Part shown: piece by piece, positions 40,723 through 49,560 of the stretch
Layout: each line of letters opens with the position of its first letter
How positions within the stretch are numbered: the first letter of the stretch is position 1
Source: Opitutus sp. ER46
Lineage (GTDB): Bacteria; Verrucomicrobiota; Verrucomicrobiia; Opitutales; Opitutaceae
NCBI RefSeq assembly: GCF_003054705.1
Contig: NZ_QAYX01000019.1
Coordinates: 310,001 to 374,000, forward strand
Direction of reading: 5' to 3'
DNA length: 64,000 bases
The notes under the pieces: model-generated
Seen by the model: the letters and a program-made list of their open reading frames with translations, nothing else
Database searches by the model: none
What the model was told of the DNA's origin: nothing
Position numbers and translations under genes: made by a program

Positions 40723-43227
40723 TCAATCCACCCGCAGGGCTTCCAGCGGGCTGATCCGGGCGGCGCGGCGCGCGGGGAGGAAACTGGCGACCGCCGCCAC
40801 TCCGAGCAGCAGCAGCGCGACGACGCCGTAGGACCACGGGTCGAACGGGCTCAGGTCGAAGAGCATGGAACGCAGGTATCGACTCAACCACCACGCGCCG
40901 ACGAGGCCGATCGCGAGGCCGATGACGGCGCGCCAGATTCCCTGGCGCATGATGAGGCTCACAACCTGGGCTTCGGAGGCGCCGATGGCGCAGCGCACGC
41001 CGATCTCGCGCGTGCGCTGCGAGACGTCGTACGCGAGCACGCCGTAAATCCCGATGCCGGAAAGGAACAGCGCGAGGCCGGCAAAGCTTCCCAGCAGGAT
41101 CATCACGCCACGCCGCTCATTGAACGATTCGGCGATATAGCCCTCGAGGGAGTTCGACTCGTAGATCGCCGCCCCCGGGTCGAGCGCCCGGAGTTTTTCA
41201 CGCAGCAGCGGAATCACCTCGGCCGCATGCCGCTCGGTGCGGGCCAACAGCATGACACCGCCCGGGCGCCCGCCGAGCGCCTGGTAGACGAAAGGCACGC
41301 CGCTGCGGTCCTCCACGCCGTTGTGGGGCACGTTGCGCACGACACCGACGACCGTGGCCCAGCCGTCATCCCGCTGGGGCCGCCCGCCAAACGCAAAGCG
41401 ACCGCCCACCGCGGAGCGGCCCGGGAAGTACTTGCGCGCGAAGGTCTCGTCGACCACGAAGGCGCGACGCCCGGGCGCGAGGTCGGCCGGTTCAAGGAAC
41501 CGGCCCTCGATGAGCTGCACGCGGAGGGCCGCGAAATACTCCGGCGAGACGATCACCCGGTACGCGCCGGGCTGGGGCGAACCAGGAGGGAAGGGATCAT
41601 TCTGCAGGATCAACGCGTTGATCGGCAGGCCGCGGCGGAAGGGGATGGCAAACGACAATGACGCCGCGGACACGCCGGGAATCTCCTTCGCCGCCTGCAC
41701 CAGCCGTTCCTGAAAACTCTTCGCCGCGGCGTCGTCCGCCCGGTGGCTCCGCGGGATGACGATGCGCGCGGCCACCACGCCTTGCGGGTCAAAGCCGGGG
41801 TTGACCGCGGTGGCCTTGAGGAAGCTGCGAATGAGCAGCCCGGCGCCGGTGAGGAGCATGAGCGCGATCGCGATCTGCGCCACGACCAGCAGGCTGCTCA
41901 CCGCACGCACGCGCGAGCCGCCGGACGACCCGCGGGCGCTGCGATGCACCAGCGCGAGCAGGTTGCCCCGGAAGACGTGCACCAGCGGGACGACGGTGAT
42001 CAGGAGAGCCGCCAGCACGGTCACCGCCATCGTGATCACCAGCACCTGCCCGCTGAGCGAGAACGGCAGGGCGTGCGCGAGCATCTGCTCACGGTAATGG
42101 TTCAGGACGCGCACCCCCAACGCCGCCACGCCCAGGCCGCCGAGCATGCCCGCCGTCGTGAGGAGGAGATTCTCCACGAACAACTGCCGCGCAATGTGCC
42201 CGCGGGAGGCCCCGAGGGCGAACCGGACGGCCAGCTCCGCCTGCCGGCCATTGGCCCGCGCGAGCTGCAGGTTCGCGACATTGAGGCATCCGATCAGCAG
42301 CACGAAAGCCACCCCGCCCTGCAGGAGGAGCAGCCGGCTGCGCAGGGGTTCGATCCGCAGCACATGCAGCGTGCCCACGCCGATCTGATGCCCCGCCCGG
42401 TCAATGAACTCCCGGAGCGGGGGCACCGCGGCGTCATAGTAGCGCCGCTCGATCAACCGCGCCTCGGCGAGCGCCTGCTCCGGCGTGACGCCCGTCTTGA
42501 GCCGGCCGAACAGAAAGGGCGACACGCCGTGCCGGCCCTGCGGATTCTCTGCCGCCGGCGACCACGAATACGGCAGGATGAAGCGCACTGTGGCATTGAA
42601 CTCCTCGACCTCGCGCGGGGCCACCCCCACGACGGTGTAGCTTTCACCATCGAAACGCACCGTGCGCCCGATCACCGCGGGATCGGCCTGGAAGTGGCGC
42701 TCCCAAAAGGAGCGGGTCAGGACGACCACCTTGTCCGCGTTCTGCTGGCTGTTCTCGAGCGTGAAGAACCGCCCGAGAAACGGCTGCACCGCGAGCACAT
42801 CGAAGAAATCGGCCGTTGCCCGCGCGCCCGTCATCACCTCCGCCTGCGCGTCCTCGCCGAACAGGCCGGAGGCGCCCGACCACAGCGCCAGCGCGCGGTA
42901 GGACGTGGCGTTCCGCTTGTAGTCCAGGTACTGCACCACGTTGCTCGGCATCTTCGGCAGCCCCGCTTTCGGATACTGGTTGTAGACCTCGACGATGTCG
43001 TCGGGCTTCGGATACGGCAGCGGCCGCAACATGAGCCCGTACACGGCGGAGAAGATCGCGGTGTTCGCGCCGATGCACAGCGCCAGGGTCAGCAGCGCGA
43101 CACTGGTGAAGCCGAGATGCTTGCGCAGCAGGCGGACCGCATGCCGCAGGTCGGAACCGATCCCCGCCCCCAAGCGGGCGGTCCATGGTTCAGCCGGGTG
43201 ATGCGAGGTAGGAGCGGGGTTGGACAT
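40723..43227 (-). CDS. ADOP-type ABC transporter permease (MacB/FtsX domains)
   Basis: An 834-residue membrane protein with two FtsX-type permease units. It starts [20 protein letters not shown]; the [20 protein letters not shown] segment and the first transmembrane helix follow at once, typical of the ADOP family permeases that are abundant in Acidobacteria and Verrucomicrobia. Periplasmic MacB_PCD-like domains ([18 protein letters not shown]) lie between the helices. Near the end is [20 protein letters not shown], the usual ADOP signature, and the protein ends [15 protein letters not shown]. There is no ATPase subunit adjacent. It is probably involved in export or envelope stress. Confidence 0.9.
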   Translation of the reverse strand: MSNPAPTSHHPAEPWTARLGAGIGSDLRHAVRLLRKHLGFTSVALLTLALCIGANTAIFSAVYGLMLRPLPYPKPDDIVEVYNQYPKAGLPKMPSNVVQYLDYKRNATSYRALALWSGASGLFGEDAQAEVMTGARATADFFDVLAVQPFLGRFFTLENSQQNADKVVVLTRSFWERHFQADPAVIGRTVRFDGESYTVVGVAPREVEEFNATVRFILPYSWSPAAENPQGRHGVSPFLFGRLKTGVTPEQALAEARLIERRYYDAAVPPLREFIDRAGHQIGVGTLHVLRIEPLRSRLLLLQGGVAFVLLIGCLNVANLQLARANGRQAELAVRFALGASRGHIARQLFVENLLLTTAGMLGGLGVAALGVRVLNHYREQMLAHALPFSLSGQVLVITMAVTVLAALLITVVPLVHVFRGNLLALVHRSARGSSGGSRVRAVSSLLVVAQIAIALMLLTGAGLLIRSFLKATAVNPGFDPQGVVAARIVIPRSHRADDAAAKSFQERLVQAAKEIPGVSAASLSFAIPFRRGLPINALILQNDPFPPGSPQPGAYRVIVSPEYFAALRVQLIEGRFLEPADLAPGRRAFVVDETFARKYFPGRSAVGGRFAFGGRPQRDDGWATVVGVVRNVPHNGVEDRSGVPFVYQALGGRPGGVMLLARTERHAAEVIPLLREKLRALDPGAAIYESNSLEGYIAESFNERRGVMILLGSFAGLALFLSGIGIYGVLAYDVSQRTREIGVRCAIGASEAQVVSLIMRQGIWRAVIGLAIGLVGAWWLSRYLRSMLFDLSPFDPWSYGVVALLLLGVAAVASFLPARRAARISPLEALRVD

Positions 43228-43452
43228 ACCTGGGAAAAAGGCGGCGGTCGCAGGCAAGAGCCGGGGAATGCCGCAGTTACGTCGCGAACAGGGTCCGTCA
43301 GGCATGGCTGCAGCCGCCGGGGCGCGCAAGCACCACGTAGATTTCCCGAGGCTCGCCGCTGGGCGATCGCCGGGGAACGGCGGCGACCTCGGTCGGTCCC
43401 TCGGCGCGCGCGGCGCGTGTCGCCGGCGCACGAAACCTGGAGGGATCACATC

Positions 43453-43674
43453 ATGCTTAAATGGGCCGCCATCTCCGCCATTATCGCCATCGTCGCCGCC
43501 GCGCTGGGCTTCACCGGCATCGCCGGGGCCGCGGCGAGCATCGCCAAGGTCCTGTTCTTCCTGTTCCTCGCGCTCTTCGCGATCCTGCTCATCGCCGGCC
43601 TGGCGATCGGCCGGAAAGTCAGCTCGTCGCTCCATCGCGGCGACTCCGACACCCATCTTTCGCCCGGCCACTAG
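43453..43674 (+). CDS. small DUF1328-family membrane protein
   Basis: A 73-residue protein with two hydrophobic helices ([19 protein letters not shown] and [19 protein letters not shown]), with the DUF1328/UPF0391 pattern [20 protein letters not shown]. These membrane proteins are widespread and often associated with stress genes. A good ribosome-binding site (GGAGG) lies about 10 bp before the ATG. Function is not established. Confidence 0.9.
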   Translation: MLKWAAISAIIAIVAAALGFTGIAGAAASIAKVLFFLFLALFAILLIAGLAIGRKVSSSLHRGDSDTHLSPGH

Positions 43675-43770
43675 CCCCGCGAGGGTGCCCCCCGCCGGCT
43701 CCGCTCCACAGTTTGACCGAGGGGCCGGTTGCGTGCGCGCGGCGACGCGGCTTCGCTGGGGTCCCTCCCC

Positions 43771-44499
43771 ATGAAGCTTTTCGCCGCGCTCTGCCTGGCC
43801 ACCGCCGCCCTGCTCGCCCCCGCCGCGTCCGCCGCCCCCGCGAAATTGTCCGACCCGCATGCGGCCGTGTTCATGCTCGTGCACGGTCGGATTCCGACCG
43901 ACACCGAGCGCGCCACGCTCGCAGGGAAGCCGGCGGACCTATGGCGCACGCTGGGCAACGCTTTGGCGACGGCGCCGGAGTCGGCCCGGCGCACGGTGGT
44001 GGAACGCGCCTATGCTGACGTTCTTGGTCGCGCTCCCAGCCCCACCGACCTCCAGCGCTGGCAGGGACAAGGGAAAACCTACTTTGCGATCAGCTCCGAA
44101 CTCGCCTGCGAACTCGAGCAGCCGACCGCCGAATACCGGGCCGTGATGGAGCGGGCATATCGGCGGGTCTTGGACCGGGCCGTGTATCCCGGCGAAATCG
44201 AGTACTGGAGCCGACGGCCGGTCGTGACGTTCGCGCTGATGACCGGCTGCATCGATGATTGGGCGCGCCGGAATCAGCCGGGGTTGATGGAAACGGCCGG
44301 GACCGCCTCCGTGTCGGTAAACAGCGCGTGGCTGACCACCCTCCGGCTGTCACCGGCCGACGCCGACCAGCTTCGCGCCACCCTCGGCTTGCCGGCGGCG
44401 CCGCGAAGTCGCGCCGCGGGCCGCAACGTGATCGCCGCCGCCGGCGAGAACGTTGTCTCGGTGGGCGGCGTCCACTTCGTGGCTGCCGGGCGTCAGTGA
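43771..44499 (+). CDS. secreted protein with DUF4214-like segments
   Basis: A 242-residue protein with a signal peptide (MKLFAALCLATAALLAPAASA). Two segments RTVVERAYADVLGRAPSPTDLQ and VMERAYRRVLDRAVYPGEIE have the A-Y-x-x-V-L-x-R-x-P pattern of the DUF4214 (phycobilisome-linker-like) repeats, which usually sit in large secreted proteins. The remainder is without recognised domain. It is convergent with the RRM gene, overlapping it by 7 bp. Confidence 0.6.
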   Translation: MKLFAALCLATAALLAPAASAAPAKLSDPHAAVFMLVHGRIPTDTERATLAGKPADLWRTLGNALATAPESARRTVVERAYADVLGRAPSPTDLQRWQGQGKTYFAISSELACELEQPTAEYRAVMERAYRRVLDRAVYPGEIEYWSRRPVVTFALMTGCIDDWARRNQPGLMETAGTASVSVNSAWLTTLRLSPADADQLRATLGLPAAPRSRAAGRNVIAAAGENVVSVGGVHFVAAGRQ

Positions 44500-44834
44500 C
44501 GGCGGTTGCCGCGCTGGTGGAACGCGCCCGCCTTCCGGTTCGGGCTCGTGTAGGTGCGACCGGCCACGGTCGTGCCGCCCGCCTCATCGCGGGCCTTGGC
44601 CTCGCTGACGCTGATGGCGCGACCGTCCAGCTCGGCCCCGTTCATCTTCTCCGTGGCGAGCTTCGCCTCTTCCGGCGTGGCGAAGGTCACAAAGGCAAAC
44701 CCACGCGGACGCCCGGTCACGCGATCGGTGGCAAGATAAACCTCCGTGACATTGCCGAACTGCCCGAACGCGTCGTGCAGCTCACCTTCCGCGATCCTGA
44801 ACGACAGGTTCCCGACATACAGTTTGGTGCTCAT
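44493..44834 (-). CDS. RRM-domain RNA-binding protein
   Basis: A 113-residue RNA-binding protein with RNP2 LYVGNLSF (near residue 4) and RNP1 RGFAFVTF in a single RRM, followed by a short basic tail with NRKAGAFHQRGNRRH. Similar small RRM proteins are common in Verrucomicrobia and cyanobacteria, where some are cold-induced. The ATG giving MSTKLYVGN is the family start; upstream frame continues without similarity. Its target RNAs are unknown. Confidence 0.93.
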   Translation of the reverse strand: MSTKLYVGNLSFRIAEGELHDAFGQFGNVTEVYLATDRVTGRPRGFAFVTFATPEEAKLATEKMNGAELDGRAISVSEAKARDEAGGTTVAGRTYTSPNRKAGAFHQRGNRRH

Positions 44835-44999
44835 GGTGCTGATTCGTTTATTTCGTCCGCTGTCAGCGCGTTCCCGACACTCGGGTTTCGAATCATCACC
44901 TGAGGATTCACCAGCGGCTGGCATCATACGCCAATTAACGAGCCGCCACCCTCGCCGTGACCGCGGGGAAAGGCAAGGCCCCTCCTGCCCGGCCCCTCT

Positions 45000-45476
45000 T
45001 CAGGCGTTCGTCGGCGTCGGCCGGATGCCCGGCAGGACGAACTTCTCGATCTCGTCGACGGTGAGCATCGCGTTCGCGAGTTGGAACACCGTCTTCACGT
45101 CGGAGGCGACCGGGTACTTGCCAAAATAGGTCTTCGCTCCGAGCGCATACGCCTTGTCGACGTCACGCGAGCTGGTCGAGGAGCTCAGCACCACCGTCAA
45201 CAGCCGGCGCAGCCGCGGTTCCTGCCGGATCCAGTCGAGCACTTGAAAGCCATCCGTGCCGGGCATCTTGAGGTCGAGGAAGAGGACGAGCGGCAGCGCG
45301 TGGTCGCCCTCCGCCAGGCAGTGTTTGAGGTAGCGGATCGCGTCGTCGCCATTCTCGCGGACGTCGATCTGGGTTTTGATCCCGGCCTTGGCCAGGGCGT
45401 GTTTGGTGAGCGCCACGGCATCCGGATCGTCATCGACGATCAGGATCGGGCGGGTGCGCGGCGTCTGCGGTGTCAT
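45000..45476 (-). CDS. single-domain response regulator (Rcp1-like)
   Basis: A 158-residue receiver with the acidic pair in ILIVDDDPDAVAL, a long loop RYLKHCLAEGDHALP, phospho-acceptor Asp in LFLDLKMPGTDGFQVL, and a Lys in TYFGKYPVAS. The long loop before the strand and the DLKMPGTDGFQVL pattern are typical of the Rcp1/CheY-like regulators that partner with phytochrome or PAS kinases. It has no output domain. The ATG overlaps the stop of the upstream gene (ATGA), so it is translationally coupled to the second regulator. A kinase is not encoded nearby. Confidence 0.9.
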   Translation of the reverse strand: MTPQTPRTRPILIVDDDPDAVALTKHALAKAGIKTQIDVRENGDDAIRYLKHCLAEGDHALPLVLFLDLKMPGTDGFQVLDWIRQEPRLRRLLTVVLSSSTSSRDVDKAYALGAKTYFGKYPVASDVKTVFQLANAMLTVDEIEKFVLPGIRPTPTNA

Positions 45477-45862
45477 CACGACTTCTCCGAATGGCCGGTG
45501 GTGTTGCAGTGCAGGACCTCGCGCACGACCTCGCCGAGCTCGCGCCAGCGAAACCAAGGCAGGACGTAGTCCACTCCGGCCGCGCGGGCCTGCGCCTCGA
45601 GGTCCTCCATGGCCGTCCGCATGATGATCGGCACCGGGAGGTTCCGTTCGCGGATCTTCCGGACGAGCGTCAGGCCGTCCATCCAGGGCATGCGGTAATC
45701 CGTGATGACGGCCGTGAACTCGTCACGGGCCAGCGCATCCAGCGCCGCCTGGCCGGTCTCGACCTGTTCGATCGCGGCGTGGGGAAAGGCGACGGCGAGA
45801 TTGCGACGCGCGAGGAACGCGCTGTCGGCATCGTCATCAACAATGAGAAAGTGCTCAGACAT
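45476..45862 (-). CDS. single-domain response regulator lacking the conserved Lys
   Basis: A 128-residue receiver with FLIVDDDADSAFLARRN and phospho-acceptor Asp in AVITDYRMPWMDGLTLV, so phosphorylation is possible. In the segment where a KP motif is expected (YVLPWFRWRE) the Lys is missing. It is the first of two receiver genes on this strand, joined to the next by an ATGA overlap. This pair may form a small phosphorelay with an unseen kinase. Confidence 0.85.
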   Translation of the reverse strand: MSEHFLIVDDDADSAFLARRNLAVAFPHAAIEQVETGQAALDALARDEFTAVITDYRMPWMDGLTLVRKIRERNLPVPIIMRTAMEDLEAQARAAGVDYVLPWFRWRELGEVVREVLHCNTTGHSEKS

Positions 45863-45949
45863 CAGGCTGTTTTCGATTACGCCCCTCTAAACTCCCGGGG
45901 TGGAGGGGGCGCAAAATCTATTCGGCCGCGGGGTTCCCGAATCACGCAT

Positions 45950-45999
45950 GGGGAAATTCACGGGCGCCGCGCAACCGCCTGCGCCGGTGAAATTTCCCC
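45950..45999. other. 17-bp imperfect inverted repeat upstream of the regulator pair
   Basis: GGGGAAATTCAC followed by GGGCGC, about 13 bases, then GCGCC and GGTGAAATTTCCCC. The arms are complementary apart from a small bulge. It is within the 348-bp gap between the YdeI-family gene and the regulators, which shows no gene, and could be a regulatory hairpin or binding site. Confidence 0.4.
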
Positions 46000-46053
46000 T
46001 TTCCCGCAATGGGTTGAGCACCGCCCCTGTGAGCAGGTCCGCCCCCCCGCTTG

Positions 46054-46076
46054 CCGTAACCACACGGTGGTTACGG
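46054..46076. other. 10-bp-arm inverted repeat CCGTAACCAC/GTGGTTACGG
   Basis: Perfect 10-bp arms with a three-base centre. It lies about 190 bp before the regulator start and 135 bp past the YdeI-family stop. A short tract GAAGGCTGAATGCTGAAGG follows. No T-run is present, so it is not a clear terminator. Confidence 0.45.
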
Positions 46077-46210
46077 AAGGAAGGCTGAATGCTGAAGGCC
46101 GAAGGCTGAACCCCAGTCCCAGAGGAGGCGGAGTCAGGACCGGAACGCGCCCGCGCGCGAGGCGGAGTGTTCGACCGGTCAGCCGTCAGGTGGACCGACC
46201 TGCCGCGGGC

Positions 46211-46786
46211 TCACGCGTTGGGGGCCATCAGGTCGAGGCGGCGGCGGTCGGCGGAAGCGCGGATCAGGTGGCAGATTCGCCGCTCGCGCGTGACGTCCTG
46301 CTTCGCGCTGGTAACCCAGCGCAGAATGGTCCGGCGATAGCCCGGCGGCTGCGCCAGGAAGAACTCATAGGCGGCCTGCTCGCGGCGAAACTGCGCCTCC
46401 ATTGCCGGCGGCAACTCCGCGGTCGGCTGCTCGAACGAGTACACCCCGGTCCGCTCGGGCACGCGCAATTTGAACGCGGCCAGTCCCGGCGGCTGCATGC
46501 GCCCCTCGCCGATGAGCCGCTCGATATGGCGCACGTTGACGCGACTCCAGAAGCTCTTCGGCTTACGCGGCGTGAACCGGATGGTGTAGCCCTCCGCGTC
46601 GAGCGAGCGCCTGATCCCGTCGATCCAGCCATAGCACAGCGCCTCATCCAGCGCCTCGGCGTAGGTGATGCCCCCGCGACCCGACTCCTTCTTGTAGAAC
46701 AGCAGCACGAGCTCAGTCGCGCTCGCGTGATGACGCGCGAGCCAGCGGCGAAACGCGGCGCCGGAACGGAAAGGAACGGGATCCAT
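46211..46786 (-). CDS. YdeI/OmpD-associated family protein
   Basis: A 191-residue cytosolic protein of the YdeI/OmpD-associated family (bacteriocin-protection type). The segments SATELVLLFYKKESGRGG, YAEALDEALCYGWIDGI and TPRKPKSFWSRVN are the family pattern. Function is unproven; resistance to peptides has been suggested. It lies 30 bp downstream of prmA on the same strand, so it may be co-transcribed with it. Confidence 0.88.
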   Translation of the reverse strand: MDPVPFRSGAAFRRWLARHHASATELVLLFYKKESGRGGITYAEALDEALCYGWIDGIRRSLDAEGYTIRFTPRKPKSFWSRVNVRHIERLIGEGRMQPPGLAAFKLRVPERTGVYSFEQPTAELPPAMEAQFRREQAAYEFFLAQPPGYRRTILRWVTSAKQDVTRERRICHLIRASADRRRLDLMAPNA

Positions 46787-46816
46787 GACGCGATGGGGTT
46801 GAACGCGTCGCGAAGG

Positions 46817-47722
46817 TTATGCGGCCCGCGGGCGTTGCAGCAAGACGTCGCTCCACTCGCCCATCGTGCGGGCGTTTACGGTCCAGCCCGGCACCACTTT
46901 TTCAAACGCTGTCCGCACCGCGGCGTTCTCGTGGGCCAGAATGCCGCTCAGGATCAGCACCCCGCCGGGCGCGACCGCCGCCACGAGTTCACGGGCAAAG
47001 CGCATCAGCACGTCGGCCTGAATGTTCGCCATGACCACCTCGGCCTCGCGGCCGGTGAGGCCCGAGACGAGATCGCCGACGGCGAAGCGCACGCGGTTCT
47101 GCAGTCCGTTCATCGCGGCGTTTTCGCCGCTGATGCGGATCGCCTCGGGATCGTTGTCGAAGCCGTCCACCTGCACGTACCCGAGCAGCGCCGCCGACAA
47201 CGCGAGAATGCCCGAGCCACACCCCGCATCGATGATCCGCGCCGACTCGTGCGTCCAGCCGTGCCCGGGCAGCTCCGTGTCGATCGCGACGAGCCGCTCG
47301 ATGCACAACCGCGTCGTCTCGTGGTTGCCGGTGCCGAACGCGAGCCCCGGGTCGAGCCAGAGCACGGTATCGCCTGGCGGCACTTGGAAGGTGGGTTTCT
47401 CCCAGATTGGCACCCAGTGCAGCCGGCCGAACTGCCACGCGTGGAAATGAGCCTTGTAGCTCTCGCGCCAGTCCGTGTCCGCCAGCGTCCGCATCACGCC
47501 GGCCTCAACCGGCGTCACCCCGGCTTCGGCCAGCGCCGCGGCCAAGGGGGTCCATTCGCCGCGCAGCGTCATTTCGCTGTCGCCGAGCCCGACGAGCCAG
47601 GCCCGCAGCGCGATTGCATCCTGCAGAATGCTCCAGTTCGCCGAGCCGCGCTCGAGCAGCACCGTATCCGCCGCATCGGCGCCAGCCGCCGGGATTTCGA
47701 CCTTGAATTCAAAGAGAGCCAT
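46817..47722 (-). CDS. prmA: ribosomal protein L11 methyltransferase
   Basis: A 301-residue SAM-dependent methyltransferase. Key motifs are LDPGLAFGTGNHETT, the PrmA signature, then IIDAGCGSGILALSAALLG for SAM binding, FDNDPEAI and VMANIQADVL. It trimethylates L11 of the 50S subunit in known species. The ATG giving MALFEFKVEI is preferred. Downstream of purN on the same strand, separated by a TTCTCG repeat tract. Confidence 0.92.
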   Translation of the reverse strand: MALFEFKVEIPAAGADAADTVLLERGSANWSILQDAIALRAWLVGLGDSEMTLRGEWTPLAAALAEAGVTPVEAGVMRTLADTDWRESYKAHFHAWQFGRLHWVPIWEKPTFQVPPGDTVLWLDPGLAFGTGNHETTRLCIERLVAIDTELPGHGWTHESARIIDAGCGSGILALSAALLGYVQVDGFDNDPEAIRISGENAAMNGLQNRVRFAVGDLVSGLTGREAEVVMANIQADVLMRFARELVAAVAPGGVLILSGILAHENAAVRTAFEKVVPGWTVNARTMGEWSDVLLQRPRAA

Positions 47723-47818
47723 GCGCCCCCACCGTCGCCACAACGCCGCGGGCACGCAAGCCGGCGGAATGGGGCGGCGGGATCCGAGGGGGATCTCAGG
47801 AGCCCTCGCCCCGCGGGG

Positions 47819-47872
47819 TTCTCGTTCTCGTTCTCGTTCTCGTTCTCGTTCTCGTTCTCGTTCTCGTTCTCG
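47819..47872 (+). repeat. nine tandem TTCTCG hexamers
   Basis: A perfect run of nine TTCTCG units, followed at 47923-47940 by GAGAACGAGAAAGAG-type purine tracts which are the complement of the first. Located in the 228-bp gap between purN and prmA, 97 bp before the prmA start. A hexamer in a non-coding gap would vary in number without a frameshift. Confidence 0.9.
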
Positions 47873-47950
47873 TTAGGTCGCACCAACCGGGGCGGCGCAC
47901 GGCGGCGCCGCAGTCGAGAGAGAACGAGAAAGAGAAAGAGGGGGGGCGGG

Positions 47951-48538
47951 CTACTCCCCCGGCGTCCAGCGCTCGCTCAGGCGAGCGATCACGGTGGGCA
48001 GCAGGTGATGCTCGGCGGCGTGAACCTTGGCGGTGAGCGATTCCAGCGTGTCAGTCTCCTCGATCCTCACCGCGGCCTGGTCGATGATCGGTCCGCCGTC
48101 CACTTCGAGGGTCACGTAGTGGACCGTGCAGCCGGTGACCTTCACGCCGCGGCGAAACGCCTGCCCGATGCCATCCAGCCCCGGGAAACTCGGCAGCAGG
48201 CTCGGGTGGAGGTTGATGATCCGACGCTCGAATGCCGCGATGAACGGCATCTTCAGCACGCGCATGAAGCCGGCGAGGACGACGAGGTCGGGCCGGCACG
48301 CGGTGATCGCCGCGATGTAGGCCTGCTCGGCCGCGCCATCGAGCTTCGACTTGTACGGCGCCGGATCCAGGAAGTGCGCCGGCACGCCGAACCGCGCGCC
48401 TAGCTCCAGCAACCCGGCGTCAGGCCGGTCCGCAAAAATCTGCACAACCTCGGCCCGACCCAGCCGGTTTTCTTTCTGGGCTTTGAGGATCGCCTCGGCA
48501 TTCGAGCCGCGGCCGGAACCAAGAATGACGACGCGCAT
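47951..48538 (-). CDS. purN: phosphoribosylglycinamide formyltransferase
   Basis: A 195-residue enzyme of purine synthesis that transfers formyl from formyl-THF to GAR. It starts [18 protein letters not shown], and the catalytic residues are in [16 protein letters not shown] (Asn, His) and [15 protein letters not shown] (Asp). Length is typical. The start is clear and the gene is followed on the same strand by prmA. Upstream on the same strand is the RfaE2-like gene. Confidence 0.95.
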   Translation of the reverse strand: MRVVILGSGRGSNAEAILKAQKENRLGRAEVVQIFADRPDAGLLELGARFGVPAHFLDPAPYKSKLDGAAEQAYIAAITACRPDLVVLAGFMRVLKMPFIAAFERRIINLHPSLLPSFPGLDGIGQAFRRGVKVTGCTVHYVTLEVDGGPIIDQAAVRIEETDTLESLTAKVHAAEHHLLPTVIARLSERWTPGE

Positions 48539-48640
48539 GGTACGGCAGAGCCAAGCCGGTTTGCCGGCGAATGCACACGAATAAATCCGTGGCGTGCGTC
48601 ACCCGCCCGCGAGGCCTGCCGCACCCGCCGCGTGCCCGCC

Positions 48641-49138
48641 CTAAATCTCGCCCGCCGCCTTGATCCGCGCGATCAGCGACGTGGTGCTGAACCCGGGCAG
48701 GAACGGCAGGAAGCGGATTTCCGCCCCGACCTCCTGGAGCGCGGTGCGCTCGCCGGCATCGAGTTTTTCGAGCGTGTAGTCGCCCGCCTTGCAGTAGAGG
48801 TCCGGACGCAGCGCGCGGATCTCCGCCGTCAGCCGCGGCTCGCGAAAAATCGTCACCGCATCGACGCACGCCAGCGCAGCCAGCGCGTAGGCCCGCTGCT
48901 CCTCGGACTGAACCGGACGCGCGGGGCCCTTGAGCAGGCGAACGCTCGCGTCGGCGTTGAGGACGATGACGAGCGCGTCGCCCAGCGCCCGCGCCTGCTG
49001 GAGGTAGTAGAGATGCCCCGTGTGCAGCAGGTCAAAGACACCATTGGTCAACACCACGCGACGTTTGGCCGTCCGGCAGCGTTCACGCCAGGCAACCGCC
49101 TCCGGCAACGGCATCAGTTTGGGATTCTCGAGCACCAC
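48641..49138 (-). CDS. cytidylyltransferase-family enzyme, RfaE2-like
   Basis: A protein of about 165 residues with the nucleotidyltransferase motif LTNGVFDLLHTGHLYYL and the later FSTTSLIARIKAAGEI. These fit the D-glycero-beta-D-manno-heptose-1-phosphate adenylyltransferase (RfaE C-terminal, HldE) group, which makes ADP-heptose for LPS. I propose the GTG at 49138 or 49135 (VLENPKLMPLPEAV); the ATG at 49114 is also possible. The frame continues upstream through the dispersed ~100-bp element (residues MSGYFPHNVRILRNN), which is certainly not part of the gene. It is a stand-alone domain; no heptokinase is fused. Confidence 0.8.
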   Translation of the reverse strand: MVLENPKLMPLPEAVAWRERCRTAKRRVVLTNGVFDLLHTGHLYYLQQARALGDALVIVLNADASVRLLKGPARPVQSEEQRAYALAALACVDAVTIFREPRLTAEIRALRPDLYCKAGDYTLEKLDAGERTALQEVGAEIRFLPFLPGFSTTSLIARIKAAGEI

Positions 49139-49268
49139 GCCCCCACCCTCGCCAGAGCCACGCGGGTTGTAAATCCCGGGTTTGGCCGGCGCGTCGACGT
49201 TTCCTACCAGCGGCTCGCGACTGTCGACGCTGCCCGGTCGACCGCCACGCCGATCGGAGCGCGCCGCG

Positions 49269-49370
49269 AGTATCCGGACATTATTCCGGAGTATCCGGAC
49301 ATTATGCGGGAAGTATCCGGACATTATTCCACAACCCATTATGGATTAGTTGATAATAATTGCAGCCCTC
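49269..49370 (-). repeat. copy 2 of the dispersed ~100-bp element (opposite orientation)
   Basis: AGTATCCGGACATTAT occurs at 49269, 49290 and 49312 (spacing 21 and 22), followed by a hairpin-like segment that pairs with G-U wobbles, and GATAATAATTGCAGCCCTC at 49352-49370. Read on the minus strand this is the order seen at 5103-5203. It lies in the 422-bp divergent gap between the RfaE2-like gene and a secreted-protein gene. The rest of the gap shows no gene. Confidence 0.85.
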
Positions 49371-49560
49371 GGCCCCTGGGCTCCTGCCGCCGACGCGTGC
49401 CGCTGCCTCCGAACGCCACCTCCGGATCGGCGTGGCCGCGTGCCGACGTTCGCCAGGAGGATGGAACCGGCGGCGCCATGGATTGCCTGAAGCTAAGAAA
49501 GCGGGCATTGCCGCGTCTTTCGCCCTGACTGCATCGTTCTGCTCCCGCCTCTCCTGCTCC

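Noticed and set aside
43228-43884. 219-codon N-terminal extension of the ADOP permease
   Set aside because: The extension overlaps other genes and is low-complexity; MSNPAPTS is immediately followed by the family N-terminus.
49139-49339. N-terminal extension of the RfaE2-like protein
   Set aside because: The extension is the translation of the dispersed 100-bp element and has no family similarity; a GTG or ATG further in fits the family.
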